From NCBI GenBank assembly GCA_965198825.1, contig CBDAQB010000003.1, positions 1,488,001 through 1,552,000 on the forward strand: DNA of 64,000 bases, in the 5' to 3' direction. The translations under genes were made by a program, and so were the position numbers. This document shows, piece by piece, positions 1 to 8,254 of this stretch. Source of the DNA: BOG-908 sp965198825 (lineage in GTDB: Bacteria > Pseudomonadota > Alphaproteobacteria > Acetobacterales > Acetobacteraceae). The stretch's first letter is position 1; each line of letters starts with the position of its first letter. Under the pieces are notes generated by a model. The model ran no database searches. It saw nothing but the letters and a program-made list of their open reading frames with translations, and was not told the origin of the DNA.

Positions 1-692
1 AAGGGCTTGAAGTCAGGATCGGCTTCCACATAGGCCGCGACCTCTGCGTCGAGACCCGTCCGGTTTCTCAATATGGGCACGTAATGCGGGTTTCGCAGGA
101 AGCGCGTGTCGAAGACCAGGTCTGCCTCGCGCGGTAACCCCTCTGGGTAGGCGAACGAAATCAATGAGCAGGTCATTCCGGGTTCATCATTAGCGGCGTG
201 GCCAAACCGTTGTTCTATCATGCGCCGCAACATGGGAAGCGGCAGGTTCGACGTATCCAGCAACAGGTCGGCCGCGCTCCTCAGTTCCGCCATTAAGGCC
301 ACCTCGGCCGCCACGCCGTCCGTCAGCCGCCCGCCGGCCGAAAGTGGATGGCGCCGGCGCGTTTCGGTAAACCGTCGGAGCAGCGAAGCCTCGTCAGCCC
401 ACACAAAGATCATCTCTGGGCGCAGGGCAGGGTTGAGCCTCAGGCGTGACAGGAGGGCGATCAAAGCCTTCGCATCGAAGCCGCGGCTGCGGGAGTCGAC
501 GCCTATGGCGATCGGCCCCTCAGCCCGGTTGACCATATCCTCCATGAGCGGCAGGGGCGGATTGTCCACCGCCTCGTATCCGAGATCCTCCAGCACACGA
601 AGGCTGGACGCCTTGCCGCCGCCCGACAGCCCGGTGACCAGCACCACGCGCCGCTTGGGAGATGAAATTGGCGTCACGTTCCGCAGGCTCAC
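1..692 (-). CDS. rapZ: RNase adapter protein RapZ, 3' end beyond window
   Basis: UPF0042/RapZ family P-loop protein. In enterobacteria RapZ directs RNase E to the sRNA GlmZ and so tunes amino-sugar synthesis; its role in alphaproteobacteria is less clear. The GTG start at 692 overlaps the hprK stop by 3 bases, so the two are translationally coupled. The 230 visible codons carry the P-loop GLSGGGKA (residues 21-28), the family block EDLGYEAVDNPPLP and, near the break, DTRFLRNPHY. The family is about 285-300 aa, so roughly the last 60 residues are outside the window. Odd: Ala follows the P-loop lysine where Ser or Thr is usual. It is last in the visible chvG-hprK-rapZ run, where the PTS genes often follow. 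Confidence 0.93.
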   Translation of the reverse strand, partial: MSLRNVTPISSPKRRVVLVTGLSGGGKASSLRVLEDLGYEAVDNPPLPLMEDMVNRAEGPIAIGVDSRSRGFDAKALIALLSRLRLNPALRPEMIFVWADEASLLRRFTETRRRHPLSAGGRLTDGVAAEVALMAELRSAADLLLDTSNLPLPMLRRMIEQRFGHAANDEPGMTCSLISFAYPEGLPREADLVFDTRFLRNPHYVPILRNRTGLDAEVAAYVEADPDFKP

Positions 693-1108
693 GCCAGCGC
701 TCCTGCCACAAGGGAAACGGTGCCACGCAGGCACTCCAGCGCGAGCGCCACAATCTGGGGCGCCTGAGCTGTCATCGGATCCACATACACCATAGGCAGG
801 TGAAGATCAGGAAAACGTTTTGGTTGCGGCAACCGCTCTCCCCGCTCCAGCCGGACGACCAGACGCAGCGCCGCGCGCTCTACGAAGGGCAGCCGCACAA
901 TTCCGAGACCACGCACCTCGAGCAACCCCGCCAACGCCTCAGGCGCTTTGGCGATGCCGTCCTCAACTTCCACCTGGTCATCCGCTACCAACGCAAACCC
1001 CCGGTCGAGCAACCGGAGAACCAAAGACGATTTGCCCGCCCCCGGTGGACCTAGCAGCAACACGCCGTCGCCCTCGAAGGACACGCAGCTTGCGTGGAAA
1101 ACGGTCAC
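689..1108 (-). CDS. hprK: HPr kinase/phosphorylase, short alphaproteobacterial form
   Basis: Phosphorylates the PTS carrier HPr on serine. This is the compact form (about 139 aa) typical of alphaproteobacteria, which lacks the N-terminal domain of the Gram-positive enzyme. Visible motifs are HAS at residues 5-7, the Walker A GPPGAGKS at about 20-27, LVADDQV, and the signature LEVRGLGIVRLP. The GTG at 1108 was chosen because GGAG lies 5 nt upstream; the reading frame stays open further upstream only because it runs through the repeat element at 1131-1241. It lies between chvG and rapZ on the same strand and overlaps the rapZ start. A GTG at 1114 is an alternative start. Confidence 0.92.
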   Translation of the reverse strand: MTVFHASCVSFEGDGVLLLGPPGAGKSSLVLRLLDRGFALVADDQVEVEDGIAKAPEALAGLLEVRGLGIVRLPFVERAALRLVVRLERGERLPQPKRFPDLHLPMVYVDPMTAQAPQIVALALECLRGTVSLVAGALA

Positions 1109-1130
1109 GAACACTCCAAGCAAGAAAGCA

Positions 1131-1241
1131 GTTCTTTTTTGTAAAAAAGAACCAAAAAACTTTTTGCACATGTGGGCTGCGCCTGCCCGCAAGCACGCAC
1201 CCACAATGTAAAAGTTTTTTGCTTCTTTTTTTCAAAAAAGA
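1131..1241. repeat. Paired T/A-tract element, copy 1
   Basis: Left module reads TTCTTTTTTG then TAAAAAAGAA (one substitution from consensus), followed by CCAAAAAACTTTTTGCA. The right module is its inverse, AAAAGTTTTTTGC followed by TTCTTTTTTTCAAAAAAG. The core between them can pair GTGGG with CCCAC. It sits inside the chvG-hprK operon, starting 15 bp after the chvG stop codon. Confidence 0.9.
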
Positions 1242-1255
1242 CGATCTTGCTTGCC

Positions 1256-2899
1256 TTACGCACGAGGCAACCGCACCACAAAACGCGCGCCCAGCACGCG
1301 CCCGCCTGCATCCCGGCGGTTTTCCGCACTGATACGCCCGCGCAACGCCTCGACAATCTGCCGGCTGATCGACAAGCCCAGCCCCGAATGCTTGCCGAAC
1401 TTCTCTCCCTCCGGCCGCTCCGAATAGAACCGGTCGAACACATGCTCGAGGTTCCCCTCGGGAATGCCGGGGCCCTCATCCTCCACAGCCAGCTCCACCG
1501 TGCCGCCGGTTTCCCGTGCCCTGAGATGGATGTTTCCCCGCTCTGGTGAGAAACTCTGCGCATTGCCGATGAGATTGCGCAGCACCTGCACCAGGCGTCC
1601 CTCGACTGCTTCCACCACCAGCGGCTGCTCCGGCAGCTCCACATTGATCTTCGCATCGCCCTCCCGGCGCGTCGCGTCGGCAATTTCCGCCAGCGCCGCC
1701 ATGATCGGGACCACGTCGATCGGCTCCGTGGGCGTGCGCGACAATTCGGCATCGACCCGGCTCGCATCGCTGATGTCGCTGATCAGCCTGTCTAGCCGCA
1801 CCACGTCGTCCTGGATGATGGCGAGCAGCCGCTGCTGCTGCTTCGGATCGCTCACCCGATGCAGCGTGTCGATGGCACTGCGAATGGAGCTCAGCGGGTT
1901 CTTGATTTCGTGCGCCACGTCGGCGGCAAACCGCTCGATGGCGTCCATGCGCGCCCAGAGCGCCGTGGCCGACGCCGCCAGCGCCTGGCCCAGCTCGCCG
2001 ATCTCGTCCCGCCGGCGCAGAAACGGCGCAGGCACCGCGCCGGTGCGGCCATGACCCTCGCGCATGTCGTGCGCCACATCGGCCAGAAGCAGGATCGGCC
2101 GCGCGATCGTCAGGGACAGATACCAGGACAGCAGCACCGTCAGCAGCAAGGCCAGCGAGAACAGGCCGAGTATGGAGATACGCACGGCAAACAGGCTGTC
2201 TTCCACCTCCCGCGCGTCACGCGTCAGCAGAACGATGCCCACCGTATGGCGGTCGCGCTCGACCGGTTCGGTGACCGTTACCAGCAGCCGGTTGTCGGCA
2301 GTCCGCCTGATGTAGGGCGGCATTTCGTGGCTGTCGTTCGAGCTGGTCAGACGCAGCTCCTCGCGCACGTCCGGCTGCCAATCCGCGCCCGCCGCATTCG
2401 GGCTGATCTCCACCCGGCTGCCTCCCTGATGCGGCAGCCAGTCCAACACCTGGTCGTAAACACGGCCGACGAACCCGATGATCTTCCCACGGTCGGCCGC
2501 GGGCGGCAGCGGCTCGTCTCCCACCGCTCCGCCGGCGCCCTCCCGCACACGGCTGTCCGCCACCAGAGTGCCGTCCGGCGCATAGATCTTCGCGCCGGCA
2601 TTCGGCGTGGGATCGGTCAGGCGACGCAGCAGCGGCCGGGCCAGGTAGGGCAGCAGCACGGGATTGTTGGGATCGGTGACACGCACGGCGCTTTCGCCCA
2701 GCGCGCCCGCATAGATGCGCGCCTGCTCACGCAGCGCCGAGACCTCGGCTTCGAGCAAGCCATCCTGATACTGATCGAGGTAGAGCAGCGCCGCCAGAAG
2801 CAGCGCCAGCGGCACGAAATTGACGAGCAACACCCGCCGCAGCAGCGGCGACACCCAGCGGGTGCGTCTCAGGCGGGTTGGCGTCTTCGAGTCCTGCAT
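1256..2899 (-). CDS. chvG: ChvG-type sensor histidine kinase
   Basis: Inner-membrane histidine kinase, 547 aa, of the ChvG/ExoS family that senses acid or envelope stress in alphaproteobacteria. One TM helix lies at about residues 22-44, then a periplasmic sensor region, then a second TM near 240-262 leading into HAMP. The H-box is VAHEIKNPLSS near residue 325 (phospho-accepting His), with ATPase boxes NLIGNAQSFS, DEGPGIP and GLGLSISRQ. The ATG at 2899 was picked because upstream in-frame codons run into a repeat. It is followed by hprK and rapZ, the usual order. Odd: the partner response regulator ChvI, normally just upstream, is replaced by a DEAD-box helicase gene. Confidence 0.9.
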   Translation of the reverse strand: MQDSKTPTRLRRTRWVSPLLRRVLLVNFVPLALLLAALLYLDQYQDGLLEAEVSALREQARIYAGALGESAVRVTDPNNPVLLPYLARPLLRRLTDPTPNAGAKIYAPDGTLVADSRVREGAGGAVGDEPLPPAADRGKIIGFVGRVYDQVLDWLPHQGGSRVEISPNAAGADWQPDVREELRLTSSNDSHEMPPYIRRTADNRLLVTVTEPVERDRHTVGIVLLTRDAREVEDSLFAVRISILGLFSLALLLTVLLSWYLSLTIARPILLLADVAHDMREGHGRTGAVPAPFLRRRDEIGELGQALAASATALWARMDAIERFAADVAHEIKNPLSSIRSAIDTLHRVSDPKQQQRLLAIIQDDVVRLDRLISDISDASRVDAELSRTPTEPIDVVPIMAALAEIADATRREGDAKINVELPEQPLVVEAVEGRLVQVLRNLIGNAQSFSPERGNIHLRARETGGTVELAVEDEGPGIPEGNLEHVFDRFYSERPEGEKFGKHSGLGLSISRQIVEALRGRISAENRRDAGGRVLGARFVVRLPRA

Positions 2900-2952
2900 G
2901 AAGCTAATGTGGCCCAAGCCGGGCTTTGCGGCCATTGCAGGAAGGGAAGAGC

Positions 2953-3037
2953 TTCTTTTTTGAAAGCCTAGGCGCGGCCGACCCCCAAGGACCAAGCCAA
3001 GTGGCAAAAAGTTTTTGGTTCTTTTTTCAAAAAGAAC
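2953..3037. repeat. Paired T/A-tract element, copy 2 (left module decayed)
   Basis: The left end keeps only TTCTTTTTTGAAA before diverging. The right module is intact: GGCAAAAAGTTTTTGG, then TTCTTTTTTCAAAAAGAA. It lies between the DEAD-box helicase stop (25 bp away) and the chvG start, on the downstream side of the helicase. Confidence 0.75.
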
Positions 3038-3061
3038 TTACTTCCTGCCACTTGCCTTGCC

Positions 3062-4180
3062 CTAAGCCGCGATAGGCAGCCGAGCCCGGATCAGCTTCTC
3101 GATGCCACGCAACTGAGCGCGTTCCCCATCATCGCAAAGGCTGATGGCCCGGCCGGCGGCGCCAGCGCGCGCGGTGCGGCCGATGCGGTGGACATAGCTC
3201 TCGGGCACATCAGGCAGGTCGAAGTTGATGACGTGCGTGACGCCGTCGACGTCGATGCCGCGCGCTGCGATGTCGGTGGCGATCAGCACGTTCACAGAGC
3301 CCTTCTTGAAGTCGGCGAGTGCGCGCTCGCGCTGGCCCTGGCTCTTGTTGCCATGGATGGCATTGGCGTTCACGCCGGCCGCGGTCAGGTGCTGCACGAT
3401 ACGGTCCGCGCCGTGCTTGGTGCGGGCGAACACCAGCGTGCGGCCCATTTCCGGCTGCCGCAGCATGCGTGTCAGCACCGCGCGCTTCTCGGACTGGGCG
3501 ACGAACACCACGCTCTGGTCGATGCGCTCGGCGGTCGTCGCGACAGGGGTCACCGACACGCGAACAGGATCACGCAGCAGCGCATCGGCGAGCGAGGCGA
3601 TCTCCTTTGGCATGGTCGCAGAGAAGAACAGGCTCTGCCGTTGCGCAGGCAGTTCGCGTGCGATGCGCTTGATCGGCACGACGAAGCCCAGGTCGAGCAT
3701 GTGGTCGGCTTCGTCGAGCACTAGCACTTCGGTCTTGTCGAGGCGCACATGATGTTCGGAGAACAGGTCGAGCAGGCGCCCTGGGGTCGCCACGATCACG
3801 TCCACGCCTTGTGCGACGGCCTGGATCTGCCTGCCCTTCGGCACGCCGCCGAAGATCAGCGCCACGCGCACGCCGGTCTGTTTGCCGTAGGTACGGAAGC
3901 TCTCGGCGATCTGCGCCGCCAGTTCACGCGTCGGCGCCAGCACCAGAACGCGTGTCGAGCGCCGCTCGTAGGGCTTCGGCGACTTCAGCAGGCGGTGCAG
4001 GATGGGCAGCGCGAACGCGGCCGTCTTGCCTGTGCCCGTCTGCGCGATGCCGAGCAGGTCGTGGCCTTCCAGCAAATGCGGAATGGCCTGTTCCTGGATG
4101 GGGGTAGGGGTCGTATAGCTCGATGCCGTCAGGGCACGGAGCAGCGGCTCGGCGAGGCCGAGCGCGTTGAATTCAGTCAT
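3062..4180 (-). CDS. DEAD-box ATP-dependent RNA helicase (RhlE-like)
   Basis: ATP-dependent RNA unwinding enzyme, 372 aa, acting in the cytoplasm on structured RNA (ribosome assembly or mRNA decay). The motifs appear in order: Q-motif region near residues 18-26 (TTPTPIQEQAIP), Walker A AQTGTGKT, PTRELA, VATPGR, DEAD, SAT, then the C-terminal RecA domain with IATDIAARGIDV and HRIGRTARAG. The protein ends shortly after the helicase core and so lacks the basic tail found in many RhlE proteins. It is upstream of chvG on the same strand, separated by a repeat element that may terminate its transcript. A leader of up to about 200 nt, as in other cold-responsive helicases, is possible but not shown. 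Confidence 0.93.
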   Translation of the reverse strand: MTEFNALGLAEPLLRALTASSYTTPTPIQEQAIPHLLEGHDLLGIAQTGTGKTAAFALPILHRLLKSPKPYERRSTRVLVLAPTRELAAQIAESFRTYGKQTGVRVALIFGGVPKGRQIQAVAQGVDVIVATPGRLLDLFSEHHVRLDKTEVLVLDEADHMLDLGFVVPIKRIARELPAQRQSLFFSATMPKEIASLADALLRDPVRVSVTPVATTAERIDQSVVFVAQSEKRAVLTRMLRQPEMGRTLVFARTKHGADRIVQHLTAAGVNANAIHGNKSQGQRERALADFKKGSVNVLIATDIAARGIDVDGVTHVINFDLPDVPESYVHRIGRTARAGAAGRAISLCDDGERAQLRGIEKLIRARLPIAA

Positions 4181-4553
4181 AGGACGTAAAAACCTTCAGG
4201 AGCCCACCGGTTAGGACGGGCGAGAGCGGTCGGCAGGACCGCAAGCCGGCGCGAAAAGTCGAGAAACGGGAACCGGCCAGGTTTTAGTCGAACGGTCGCG
4301 TATTGCCGCGCCGCACAATAATGGGGAATGAAGCTGCAAAAGTCAAAGGAAAAACCGCTTTTGCTGCGAATACAACGTATTACTGCCTCATCGCCGGCAG
4401 GTTCCAGGGCGGCGTCGGTCCTTGGGAGCCGGGTAGCGGCCAGGACGGCGGTTGTTTGCCGAAAGTGACCTAGGCCGCGTGAGGCAATCCGGCCGTAGCG
4501 AATGCTGGAGGCGAGAGCATCTTCCTGCTACCCAGAAACGCCAGGAGAGTGCC
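4181..4553. other. Intergenic region between divergent helicase and brn genes
   Basis: 373 bp with no convincing gene. It must hold the divergent promoters of the helicase (minus) and the brn pair (plus). I see an AT-richer patch around 4300-4385 but cannot assign -10/-35 boxes. AGGAG at 4543 is the ribosome site of the next gene. The small ORFs here have no protein-like features. Confidence 0.5.
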
Positions 4554-4739
4554 ATGCAGCGCGCGGAAAAAAGGCCAGACACAGTGCTTCCCGGGAAGAC
4601 CGATTGGTCTCGAATCGACGCGATGACGGACGACGACATTGATTTAGCAATTGCCAATGATCCCGATGCAGCGCCAGCGCTCACTGTTGAGGAAATTCGG
4701 CGGGAGTACAAGCCAGCGCCTGCTCGCATCACGCGTTGA
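4554..4739 (+). CDS. Short BrnA-like antitoxin N-terminal domain protein
   Basis: 61-aa protein. The centre reads TDWSRIDAMTDDDIDLAI followed by NDPDAAP, which resembles the N-terminal half of BrnA antitoxins. It ends at KPAPARITR without the ribbon-helix-helix DNA-binding half that BrnA normally carries. The ATG at 4554 was chosen over an upstream in-frame ATG because AGGAG lies 6 bases ahead. Its stop overlaps the start of the brnT-like gene, so the two are co-translated. The order antitoxin-then-toxin is the reverse of classical brnT-brnA. Whether it neutralises the toxin is inference. Confidence 0.65.
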   Translation: MQRAEKRPDTVLPGKTDWSRIDAMTDDDIDLAIANDPDAAPALTVEEIRREYKPAPARITR

Positions 4740-5053
4740 GCGATGATGTCCCGTCAGGCTTTGGATGGAACGAAGAAAAGCGCTGGATCAACCTTGAGAA
4801 ACACGGCATCGATTTCGCGGCATTGAGCGCTCTGTTCGAAAAGCCGACGCTGGATCGCGTCGATGCACGGAAGAATTACGGTGAGGAGCGCGTCAATTCC
4901 CTAGGTGAGTTGGACGGCAGGATCCTTAACGTCACTCATACCGAACGCGACGGGCGCATTTGGTTGGTATCCGCACGCCCGGCCAAGGAGGCCGAGAGAA
5001 TTCTTTACCGAGAGTTTAAAGTTGGCCGGTTTCGCAGCGACCACTCAGCCTGA
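4736..5053 (+). CDS. brnT: BrnT family toxin (ribonuclease)
   Basis: 105-aa protein matching the BrnT fold, a RelE-like ribonuclease that cuts mRNA. It shows the family pattern GWNEEKRWINLEKHGIDFAA near residue 10, a middle DARKNYGEERVNSLG, and VSARPAKEAERILYREF near the end. The TTG start at 4736 overlaps the preceding stop (TTGA); there is no in-frame ATG nearby. No BrnA with a DNA-binding domain follows: the next gene starts at 5080 and is unrelated. The short upstream protein is the only visible candidate antitoxin. Confidence 0.8.
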   Translation: MSDDVPSGFGWNEEKRWINLEKHGIDFAALSALFEKPTLDRVDARKNYGEERVNSLGELDGRILNVTHTERDGRIWLVSARPAKEAERILYREFKVGRFRSDHSA

Positions 5054-5079
5054 ATATTCTCCGAAACTCACCTGAGTCC

Positions 5080-6003
5080 GTGACCAATTCCGTGATCATG
5101 GCCGAGCCCTATGCAGGGCTGCTGGCTCAAGCGCTCGGCCTTGCCGAAGCGGCTGGCTTCAAACCGGAGACAATCGAGCTTCATCCAACCAGACCCTGGT
5201 CGTGGATGCCCGCGGCGATCTGGCCCGCGCCGCTGCTCGCAACCAGACAACCGAAACGCCCAGGCGAACTCGTCTTCACCGCAGGAGGCACCGCCGGCGC
5301 AGTCGGCGCCGCCCTCCGCCGCCACGGCGCCCGCGTCGTTCAAATTCAAAATCCCCGCATGCGCCTCGATCGCTTCGATCTGGTCGTTGCCAACACCCAT
5401 GATCAGCTCACCGGCCCGAACGTCATCGTCACCCGCACCGCCCTTCACCGGGCAACCGCGGCGCGGCTGGCGGAAGCAAAGGCGCTCTGGACCCCGCGCT
5501 TCGCTCACCTCCCGCGCCCCCTCGTCGCCGTCCTCGTCGGTGGGAGCAACGGCCGCTTCCGGCTGGAAGCCGCCGAAGGCCAGCAGCTCGCCGCCCAACT
5601 CGCCGCCATGATGCATGCCGACCAGATCGGCCTCGCCGTGACGCCCTCCCGCCGCACCTCTCCCGAAGTCCGGCGCATCCTCACCGACACCCTGGTACCC
5701 CTGGGCGCCGACATCTGGGATTTTACCGGCGACAACCCCTACTTCGGCCTGCTCGCCTGCGCCGATGCGATCGTCGTCACCATCGACAGCATCTCCATGG
5801 TTTCCGAAGCCGCAGCCACGAGCGCGCCCGTCTTCCTCGCCGACCTCCCAGGCAAATCAGCCCGAATCCGCCACTTCCTCGCCCTCATGGCCCAGGAGCG
5901 CCGCGTCCGCCCCTTTGCCGGCCGGTTCGAGAGCTTTCCTGTCACCCCGCTCGACGACACGCCCGAAGCCGGCGCCGAAGTTCGGCGGCGCCTGGCGCTC
6001 TGA
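5080..6003 (+). CDS. ELM1/DUF1022 family protein
   Basis: 307-aa member of the ELM1 family, named for the plant mitochondrial fission factor; bacterial members are common in alphaproteobacteria and have no established reaction. Recognisable blocks are MAEPYAGLLAQALGLAEAAG at the N-terminus, VLVGGSNGRFRLE near residue 150 and a C-terminal FTGDNPYFGLLACADAIVV then DSISMVSEAA, which resembles the donor-binding half of GT-B glycosyltransferases. The GTG at 5080 keeps the residues expected before MAEPYAG; the ATG at 5098 is an alternative. It is followed closely by a large unknown gene on the same strand, probably one operon. Confidence 0.75.
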   Translation: MTNSVIMAEPYAGLLAQALGLAEAAGFKPETIELHPTRPWSWMPAAIWPAPLLATRQPKRPGELVFTAGGTAGAVGAALRRHGARVVQIQNPRMRLDRFDLVVANTHDQLTGPNVIVTRTALHRATAARLAEAKALWTPRFAHLPRPLVAVLVGGSNGRFRLEAAEGQQLAAQLAAMMHADQIGLAVTPSRRTSPEVRRILTDTLVPLGADIWDFTGDNPYFGLLACADAIVVTIDSISMVSEAAATSAPVFLADLPGKSARIRHFLALMAQERRVRPFAGRFESFPVTPLDDTPEAGAEVRRRLAL

Positions 6004-6058
6004 TGCAGGCGCTCTGATGCGATTTTACGCGGCGCGAACCCCGGAGTAGGAACCGCGC

Positions 6059-7933
6059 ATGCTCGACATCCAGACTTTCGACGCCCGGCGTGGCGGCAAC
6101 GTCCTCTACAAGGCCCTCGTCCACCCGCTCGCCGCCGAGGCCCTCGCCAGCCTGGCGGCCGAACTGGGGCAGGGTGGTCCACTGGCGATCTTCGACCCGG
6201 AAGGCACCGCTGCAGCCCTCTACGCCCTCCATCCTGAACTTCCCGTCCCTTGCGCCTTCTTGGTGCAGGACGTCGCCCACCTCGACCGCACCCTGGCCGG
6301 CATTGCCGCACGCCCGGTCACCGAGCTGGCACAGGTGAAGTTCTCGACCCTCCTGGTCGCCGCCTTCGACACCAGGCGCCTGGAAGCCCGCCTCGCGACC
6401 CTCTGCGCTCCTGGCGTCCGCATCCTCTCGCTCGACCGCGCGCGCATCCCATCCGCCATGCTCACCAACCCCAGAAGCTATCTCGACCGGCTGAATTTCG
6501 CGACCAACCACGCCTTTTTCCGCGACGAAGCCGGTCTCTCCACGCGCCTCGTCAGCGCCAACTACTGGGCCGGCTACGGCGCCACCGCCGTACGCCTCTG
6601 GCTCCGCCTCTTCGACGCGCAAGGCGCGCAAATCGCCACCTGGGAGCAGGAGCTCGGCCCCACCTCGGGCGGCTTCGCGATAGACAGCCGCGACATACGC
6701 GCCCGCTTCGGCCTTCCCGCCTTCACCGGCCAGCTCTTCATCCACGCGATCGGCGTCGCCGGCCACGACGTGGTCAAATACGCCCTCGACGTGTTCGGCA
6801 CCGAGGGCGACCCGAGCCTCTCGGTCACGCACGACGCCAACGCCTGGCCATCGGACCGCTACGCCGGCCTTCCTGCCCCGAACCCGCACGAGCAGGTTCT
6901 CCTCTGGGTGCAGAACAGCCACGCGGCGCCAATACCCGCCGGCGCCATCACGCTGGACCGCATGGGCGCAGAAGCCCCTGTAGCTCTGGCAGAAGAAATC
7001 CCTCCCTACGCCAGCCGGGCAATCGATGTTGCCACCCTTCTCCCGGGACTACACTGGCCCGCCCAGATCGAGCTGCGCGCCGGCCGCCACCTGGTTCGTC
7101 CGCGTTATGAAATCACCGCCGCCGGACGCACGCGCATCGCCCACGTGAACGTCGAGCGCGCCGACCTCCGCCCCGACCCAGGCATCAAGACACTCAGCAA
7201 CCTGCTCGGCCGCGGCTATATCCTTCCATTCCCCATTCTCGCACCGGAAAAATTCCGCACCATCGTCCAGCCCAATCCCATGGCCGAGACGCAGTCGACC
7301 CTCCCTATACGCCTGGACGTCTTCGACGCCGCAGGCCGTCTGCTAGGCCAGCGCTTCCTCGGTAACCTCCCGCGCAACCACGACTTCGCCGGCGACCTCG
7401 ACGATTTCGGCCCGGACGCCGCGCATGCCGAACTCACCTACGACTTTCGCGCAGGCGGCGACGCGGACGGCTGGCTACACGGCCTTTTCCGCTACGAGCA
7501 CCGCACCTCCGGCCATGTCACCGAAACCAGCTTCGGCGCGCACATCTTCAACACCGCCATGACCTACCGCGACGAACCGCAATCCTACTCAGGCCCACCC
7601 CCCGGCCTCTCCACCCGCCTGTTCCTGAAACTCGGCGAAGGCACACGGCGCAGCTTCTCCCATTTGATCTATCCAGCCTCCGCCGCCTGGCATCCGCTCT
7701 CCACCACCACGCTCGAACTGGTGGATCCCTCAGGCCGAACCATAGACACGCACGACATCCGCATCGCCTGCTCCGGTTCCGCGACCGTCAGGCCTTCGGA
7801 AATCTTCGACCTCCAGGCTGTGGAGCCAGGCGCCTATGTTCTGGTTCGGGACACCACCTGCCGCCTCTTCGGCTTTCACGGCCTGGAGGACGGGACAGGA
7901 AGTTTTTCGATGGATCATATGTTCGGCTTCTGA
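6059..7933 (+). CDS. Uncharacterised 624-aa protein
   Basis: I do not recognise the family. There is no signal peptide, membrane segment or repeat. The first 140 residues read like a Rossmann-type alternation (for example LAIFDPEGTAAALYALHPEL near residue 41). The rest is rich in beta-type stretches with many aromatic and polar residues, including FFRDEAGLSTRLVSANYW near 157 and a C-terminal FGFHGLEDGTGSFSMDHMFG. It starts 55 bp after the ELM1-family gene on the same strand, which suggests a shared role, possibly in the cell envelope or glycans. Codon use matches its neighbours. A T/A-tract element follows 21 bp after the stop. Confidence 0.7.
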   Translation: MLDIQTFDARRGGNVLYKALVHPLAAEALASLAAELGQGGPLAIFDPEGTAAALYALHPELPVPCAFLVQDVAHLDRTLAGIAARPVTELAQVKFSTLLVAAFDTRRLEARLATLCAPGVRILSLDRARIPSAMLTNPRSYLDRLNFATNHAFFRDEAGLSTRLVSANYWAGYGATAVRLWLRLFDAQGAQIATWEQELGPTSGGFAIDSRDIRARFGLPAFTGQLFIHAIGVAGHDVVKYALDVFGTEGDPSLSVTHDANAWPSDRYAGLPAPNPHEQVLLWVQNSHAAPIPAGAITLDRMGAEAPVALAEEIPPYASRAIDVATLLPGLHWPAQIELRAGRHLVRPRYEITAAGRTRIAHVNVERADLRPDPGIKTLSNLLGRGYILPFPILAPEKFRTIVQPNPMAETQSTLPIRLDVFDAAGRLLGQRFLGNLPRNHDFAGDLDDFGPDAAHAELTYDFRAGGDADGWLHGLFRYEHRTSGHVTETSFGAHIFNTAMTYRDEPQSYSGPPPGLSTRLFLKLGEGTRRSFSHLIYPASAAWHPLSTTTLELVDPSGRTIDTHDIRIACSGSATVRPSEIFDLQAVEPGAYVLVRDTTCRLFGFHGLEDGTGSFSMDHMFGF

Positions 7934-7954
7934 ATCTGAGCGGCAGCAAGCGCG

Positions 7955-8066
7955 TTCTTTTTTGAAAAAAAGAACCAAAAAGCTTTTGCAATCTTGTGCG
8001 GGGCCTGCGTCAAGATCTCGGTCCCACGGTCCAAAAGTTTTTTGCTTCTTTTTTTCAAAAAAGAAG
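7955..8066. repeat. Paired T/A-tract element, copy 3
   Basis: Both modules are intact: TTCTTTTTTGAAAAAAAGAA on the left, with its inverse on the right preceded by CCAAAAGTTTTTTGC. The core contains CAAGATCTCGGTCCC, shared in inverted or direct form with copies 6, 7 and 12. It lies between two convergent genes, 21 and 14 bp from their stops. Confidence 0.93.
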
Positions 8067-8080
8067 TCCTTGCTTACTTT

Positions 8081-8254
8081 TTACCTAGACAACCCTCGCC
8101 CCTCAGGCCCATCGGCCGCCTCCTGCTCCGCCGCCTCGGTTGCCGCGGGCTTGACGTCATCCGCCGTCCCGACCCGATGCGCCGCCTCGGCATCTCCCGC
8201 TTTCGCCTTCTCAATGTCGCGCTTCACAGCGGGCGTTCCGTCATTGCTGCTCAT
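8081..8254 (-). CDS. Small hypothetical protein, 57 aa
   Basis: Small soluble, highly charged, alanine-rich protein with no cysteine or membrane segment. It begins MSSNDGTPAVKRDIEKAKAG and ends DGPEGRGLSR. The start at 8254 is well supported by GGAGGAG five bases upstream, while the longer open frame has no ribosome site. The composition suggests an intrinsically disordered or helical stress-type protein, but no family is recognised. It converges on the 624-aa gene with a T/A-tract element between them. Confidence 0.6.
   Translation of the reverse strand: MSSNDGTPAVKRDIEKAKAGDAEAAHRVGTADDVKPAATEAAEQEAADGPEGRGLSR

Noticed and set aside
1131..1241. CRISPR-like appearance of repeated T/A-tract modules
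   Set aside because: Copies are spread singly or in inverted pairs, not in tandem with regular spacers, and no cas genes are present.
4181..4400. Riboswitch or cold-shock leader before the DEAD-box helicase
   Set aside because: The leader is long enough but no recognisable conserved RNA motif could be read.
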